Source: Chloroflexota bacterium (GTDB lineage: Bacteria > Chloroflexota > UBA6077 > JACQUR01). Taken from it: a stretch of 6,883 nt of DNA. The DNA lies in assembly GCA_016210245.1 (NCBI GenBank), contig JACQUR010000220.1:1-6883 (forward strand). The letters are read 5' to 3'. Shown here one piece after another: positions 5,230 to 6,883 of the stretch (within the stretch, counting starts at the first letter, position 1; each line of letters opens with the position of its first letter). The notes beneath the pieces are model-generated. The model ran no database searches. It saw only the letters and a list, made by a program, of their open reading frames with translations, and was not told where the DNA came from. Both the position numbers and the translations under genes were made by a program.

Positions 5230-5299
5230 GTCGACCGTCGACAGTTCACAGTCCCGTCGTGCCCTGTCGACTGGGAGCTGTCGACGGTCGACGGTCGAC
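5230..5299. repeat. GTCGAC-rich inverted repeat between secD and secF
   Basis: Six copies of the palindrome GTCGAC occur within 70 nt (5230, 5237, 5266, 5280, 5287 and 5294 as start positions). GTCGACCGTCGACAG (5230-5244) and CTGTCGACGGTCGAC (5278-5292) form a perfect 15-bp inverted repeat with a 33-nt loop, inside which CAGTC (5249-5253) and GACTG (5269-5273) can pair. It fills nearly the whole 91-nt gap between two genes expected to be cotranscribed. The transcript could fold into an RNA structure that tunes secF relative to secD, or this may be a dispersed intergenic repeat. Confidence 0.75.
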
Positions 5300-5304
5300 T
5301 TGGT

Positions 5305-6675
5305 TTAGGCCCCCCGAATGCTGGTCAAGCGCGCGGCCCGCCCGCGCTCCTCGCGCGTGGCCGGGGCCAGGCTACTGGCCGGCAAGTCCATCCCGAACAG
5401 CCACGAGCGCAGGGCCCAGTTCCGCCCGACCACCAGGCCGAGCAGGCTGCGGGTGACGAAGATGGCGCTGAACATGCTCACCAGCACGCCGATGGCGAGG
5501 GTCAGGGCAAAGCCCATGATCAGGGTTGCCCCGAAGGTCTGGCCGAAGTAGTACAGGATGGCCGTGGTAATCAGGGTTGAGAAGTTGGAGTCGCGGATGC
5601 TGGGCCAGGCGCGGTCGAAGCCCGCGTCGATGGCCGCGCCCAGGGTGCGCCCGCTGCGCAGCTCCTCTTTCATCCGCTCGAAGATCAGGATGTTGGCGTC
5701 GACCGCCATGCCGACCGACAGGATGAAGGCGGCGATGCCCGACAGGGTCAGGGTCACGGGCACCAGCTTGTAGAGCCCCAGGTTGACGGCCGAGTAGAGC
5801 AGCAGCGCCAGCGTGGCCAGCACGCCGGGCAGGCGATAGTAGAGTGTCATGAACAGGCCCACGATCACCAGCGCGATCCAACCGGCCAGGATGCTCTTCT
5901 GCACCGAGTCAGCGCCCAGGGTGGCGTCCACCGTGCGCTCCTGCTGGATGGTGACCGGCACGGGCAGCGCGCCCGCGTTCAACTGAATGGCCAGCAGCTT
6001 GGCCTCGTCCAGCCGCATACCCGTGATCACGCTGTTGTGGCTGAGCACGGCCTGGACGACGGGCTGGGAGATGGGCTGGTTGTCCAGGAAGATGGCGACC
6101 TGCTTCTGCAAGTTGCGCGTGGTGATGTCCTCCCAGAGCTTGGCCCCCTCGTCGTTGAACTGCAAGGTGACTTCGGGCAAGCTCGAGCGGGAGCTGAAAA
6201 CGACCTGCTGCTGATCGGGCACCAGGTAGGCGCCGGTCAACTCCTTCGGCTCCCCGTCGTTGCCCGGGCCGGTGGCCGGGATCCACGAGCCGTCGGGGCC
6301 GCGCTCGCGGAACTCCAGCTTGGCCGTCTTGCCGATGAGCTGCTTGGCCTGCTCGATGTCCTTGATGCCCGGCAGCTCGACGATGATGCGGTCGTTGCCC
6401 TGGATCTGGAGCACCGGCTCGGACACGCCGTAGGCGTTGACCCGGCGCTCCATCACGCTCAGCACGCCGTTCATCGCCTCGCCACGTCCGGCATCTGCCA
6501 CCTTGGATAGGTCGGCCTGCAGCACCAGGTGCGTGCCGCCCTGCAGGTCCAGGCCAAGGCGGAAGTCGCGTCGTTCGAACTTGATGCCCAGCGGGGTCAG
6601 GTTGATGCCGACGACCGCCCAGGCGCTGAGCACGGCCAGCAGGACGATCCCGAGCGGGCGCCACCAATTTCGCAT
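5305..6675 (-). CDS. secD: Protein translocase subunit SecD
   Basis: Partner of SecF in the proton-driven stage of Sec export, anchored in the inner membrane with a large extracytoplasmic head. The 456 residues are shorter than E. coli SecD (about 615), as in many non-proteobacterial SecD proteins. Order: TM1 (about 8-25), the signature RLGLDLQGGTHLVLQ (39-53), the P1 domain including VMERRVNAYGVSEPVLQIQG and IIVELPGIKD (97-106), then five membrane segments from about 262 to 417. The core motif GMAVDANILIFERMKEEL (322-339) includes D326, and FDRAWPSIRDSN (353-364) follows. ATG 6673-6675 is preferred: GGAGAG is 5 nt upstream and MRNWWRPLGIVLLAV is a normal SecD start. ATG 6712-6714 with GGTGA upstream is a possible alternative adding 13 residues. 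It is the first gene of the secD-secF pair. Confidence 0.97.
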   Translation of the reverse strand: MRNWWRPLGIVLLAVLSAWAVVGINLTPLGIKFERRDFRLGLDLQGGTHLVLQADLSKVADAGRGEAMNGVLSVMERRVNAYGVSEPVLQIQGNDRIIVELPGIKDIEQAKQLIGKTAKLEFRERGPDGSWIPATGPGNDGEPKELTGAYLVPDQQQVVFSSRSSLPEVTLQFNDEGAKLWEDITTRNLQKQVAIFLDNQPISQPVVQAVLSHNSVITGMRLDEAKLLAIQLNAGALPVPVTIQQERTVDATLGADSVQKSILAGWIALVIVGLFMTLYYRLPGVLATLALLLYSAVNLGLYKLVPVTLTLSGIAAFILSVGMAVDANILIFERMKEELRSGRTLGAAIDAGFDRAWPSIRDSNFSTLITTAILYYFGQTFGATLIMGFALTLAIGVLVSMFSAIFVTRSLLGLVVGRNWALRSWLFGMDLPASSLAPATREERGRAARLTSIRGA

Positions 6676-6688
6676 CGCCACTCTCCAG

Positions 6689-6712
6689 GGCCAGGCACCT
6701 CCGCGCCTGGCC
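6689..6712 (-). promoter_or_regulatory. Hairpin just upstream of the secD start, with an SD-like loop
   Basis: On the minus strand GGCCAGGC (6705-6712) pairs with GCCTGGCC (6689-6696) around the 8-nt loop GCGGAGGT (6697-6704), which contains GGAGG. It ends 13 nt before the preferred start, immediately ahead of the working ribosome site. An 8-bp GC-rich stem here could affect initiation or be a binding site; no known leader motif is recognised. If the alternative start at 6714 were used, this would be coding. Confidence 0.5.
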
Positions 6713-6723
6713 ATCTTGTCACC

Positions 6724-6767
6724 GTTGGGGTAGGGGTACGGCATGCATGCCGTACCCCTACCCCAAC
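6724..6767. repeat. Perfect 44-bp palindrome in the secD leader
   Basis: The half-site 6724-6745 (GTTGGGGTAGGGG, TACGGCATG) is matched without a mismatch by its reverse complement at 6746-6767. It lies 49 nt upstream of the secD start. It could extrude as a cruciform or form a very stable RNA hairpin. Its perfection suggests recent origin or active maintenance, as with REP-like or small palindromic mobile repeats. The longer open frame into secD from 6783 crosses it and is not considered real. Confidence 0.85.
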
Positions 6768-6820
6768 TCCATCGCGCGCTCAACGGTCCGCGAGGGACGG
6801 TGAAGACCCTCTGCCCGGCA

Positions 6821-6850
6821 ATTGTAGAGAAGTTTGCCGTGCCCCAACAA
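6821..6850 (-). promoter_or_regulatory. Candidate promoter for secD-secF
   Basis: On the minus strand TTGTTG (6845-6850) and TACAAT (6821-6826; 5 of 6 consensus) are spaced by 18 nt. The predicted start near 6814 gives a leader of about 140 nt containing both hairpins described above. The -35 is weak. No reading frame is supported between 6768 and 6883; the distal end is C-rich, with nothing else recognised. Confidence 0.4.
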
Positions 6851-6883
6851 CAACGCGGGGAGGGACCTAACCCCCCGACCCCC

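Noticed and set aside
5230..5299. GTCGAC cluster as cloning linker or adapter sequence
   Set aside because: It is embedded between secD and secF in the expected order, and the copies are unevenly spaced with unique sequence between them, which does not look like concatenated linkers.
4212..5456. Long plus-strand open frame opposite secF and part of secD (414 codons)
   Set aside because: It starts in the heptad repeat, runs antisense to secF, crosses the GTCGAC repeat, and has a low-complexity composition rich in Asp, Glu, Gln and His.
6676..6783. N-terminal extension of SecD to position 6783
   Set aside because: The extension translates the perfect 44-bp palindrome and precedes the natural SecD start; better ribosome sites exist downstream.

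Overview
GC-rich bacterial chromosome fragment carrying housekeeping genes separated by intergenic gaps that nearly all contain palindromes or short repeats. The gene set (compact split SecD and SecF, a 386-residue citrate synthase, a short ManC, a lipoprotein with a Lasac-type lipobox) and the palindrome-rich intergenic style suggest Chloroflexota or a similar deep-branching GC-rich lineage. That placement is inference; no rRNA or marker gene is present to fix it.

Layout. Positions 1-285 hold a possible 3' fragment of a plus-strand gene entering from the left edge, bracketed by a 23-bp inverted repeat. A minus-strand lipoprotein of unknown function follows (286-879), then a minus-strand citrate synthase (1076-2236) with a strong hairpin terminator downstream and a good sigma70-type promoter upstream. 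From the divergent promoter region (2237-2415) a compact plus-strand operon runs rightward: a 72-residue helix-turn-helix protein (2416-2634), a peroxiredoxin-like protein (2649-3119) and mannose-1-phosphate guanylyltransferase ManC (3116-4192). A 7-bp tandem-repeat hairpin separates manC from the convergent secF. The right third is the minus-strand pair secD (5305-6675) then secF (4263-5213), which form the proton-motive-force-driven accessory subcomplex of the Sec translocon. A perfect 44-bp palindrome lies in the secD leader.

The most notable item is the peroxiredoxin-like gene. Its frame is interrupted by one TGA at exactly the peroxidatic cysteine position, the same frame continues with good family similarity, and a 7-bp stem with a G-containing 3-nt loop starts 12 nt after the TGA. 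This is the arrangement of a bacterial selenoprotein (UGA read as selenocysteine, with a bSECIS hairpin), so a conventional gene caller would split or truncate it. The predicted protein has no cysteine at all, leaving Sec49 as its only redox residue.

The second point of interest is the small HTH protein. It resembles the N-terminal DNA-binding segment that I recall being fused to some bacterial citrate synthases, and here it is a separate gene transcribed divergently from a citrate synthase. It could regulate that gene and/or its own operon. No CRISPR array, tRNA, rRNA, insertion sequence or phage gene was seen.
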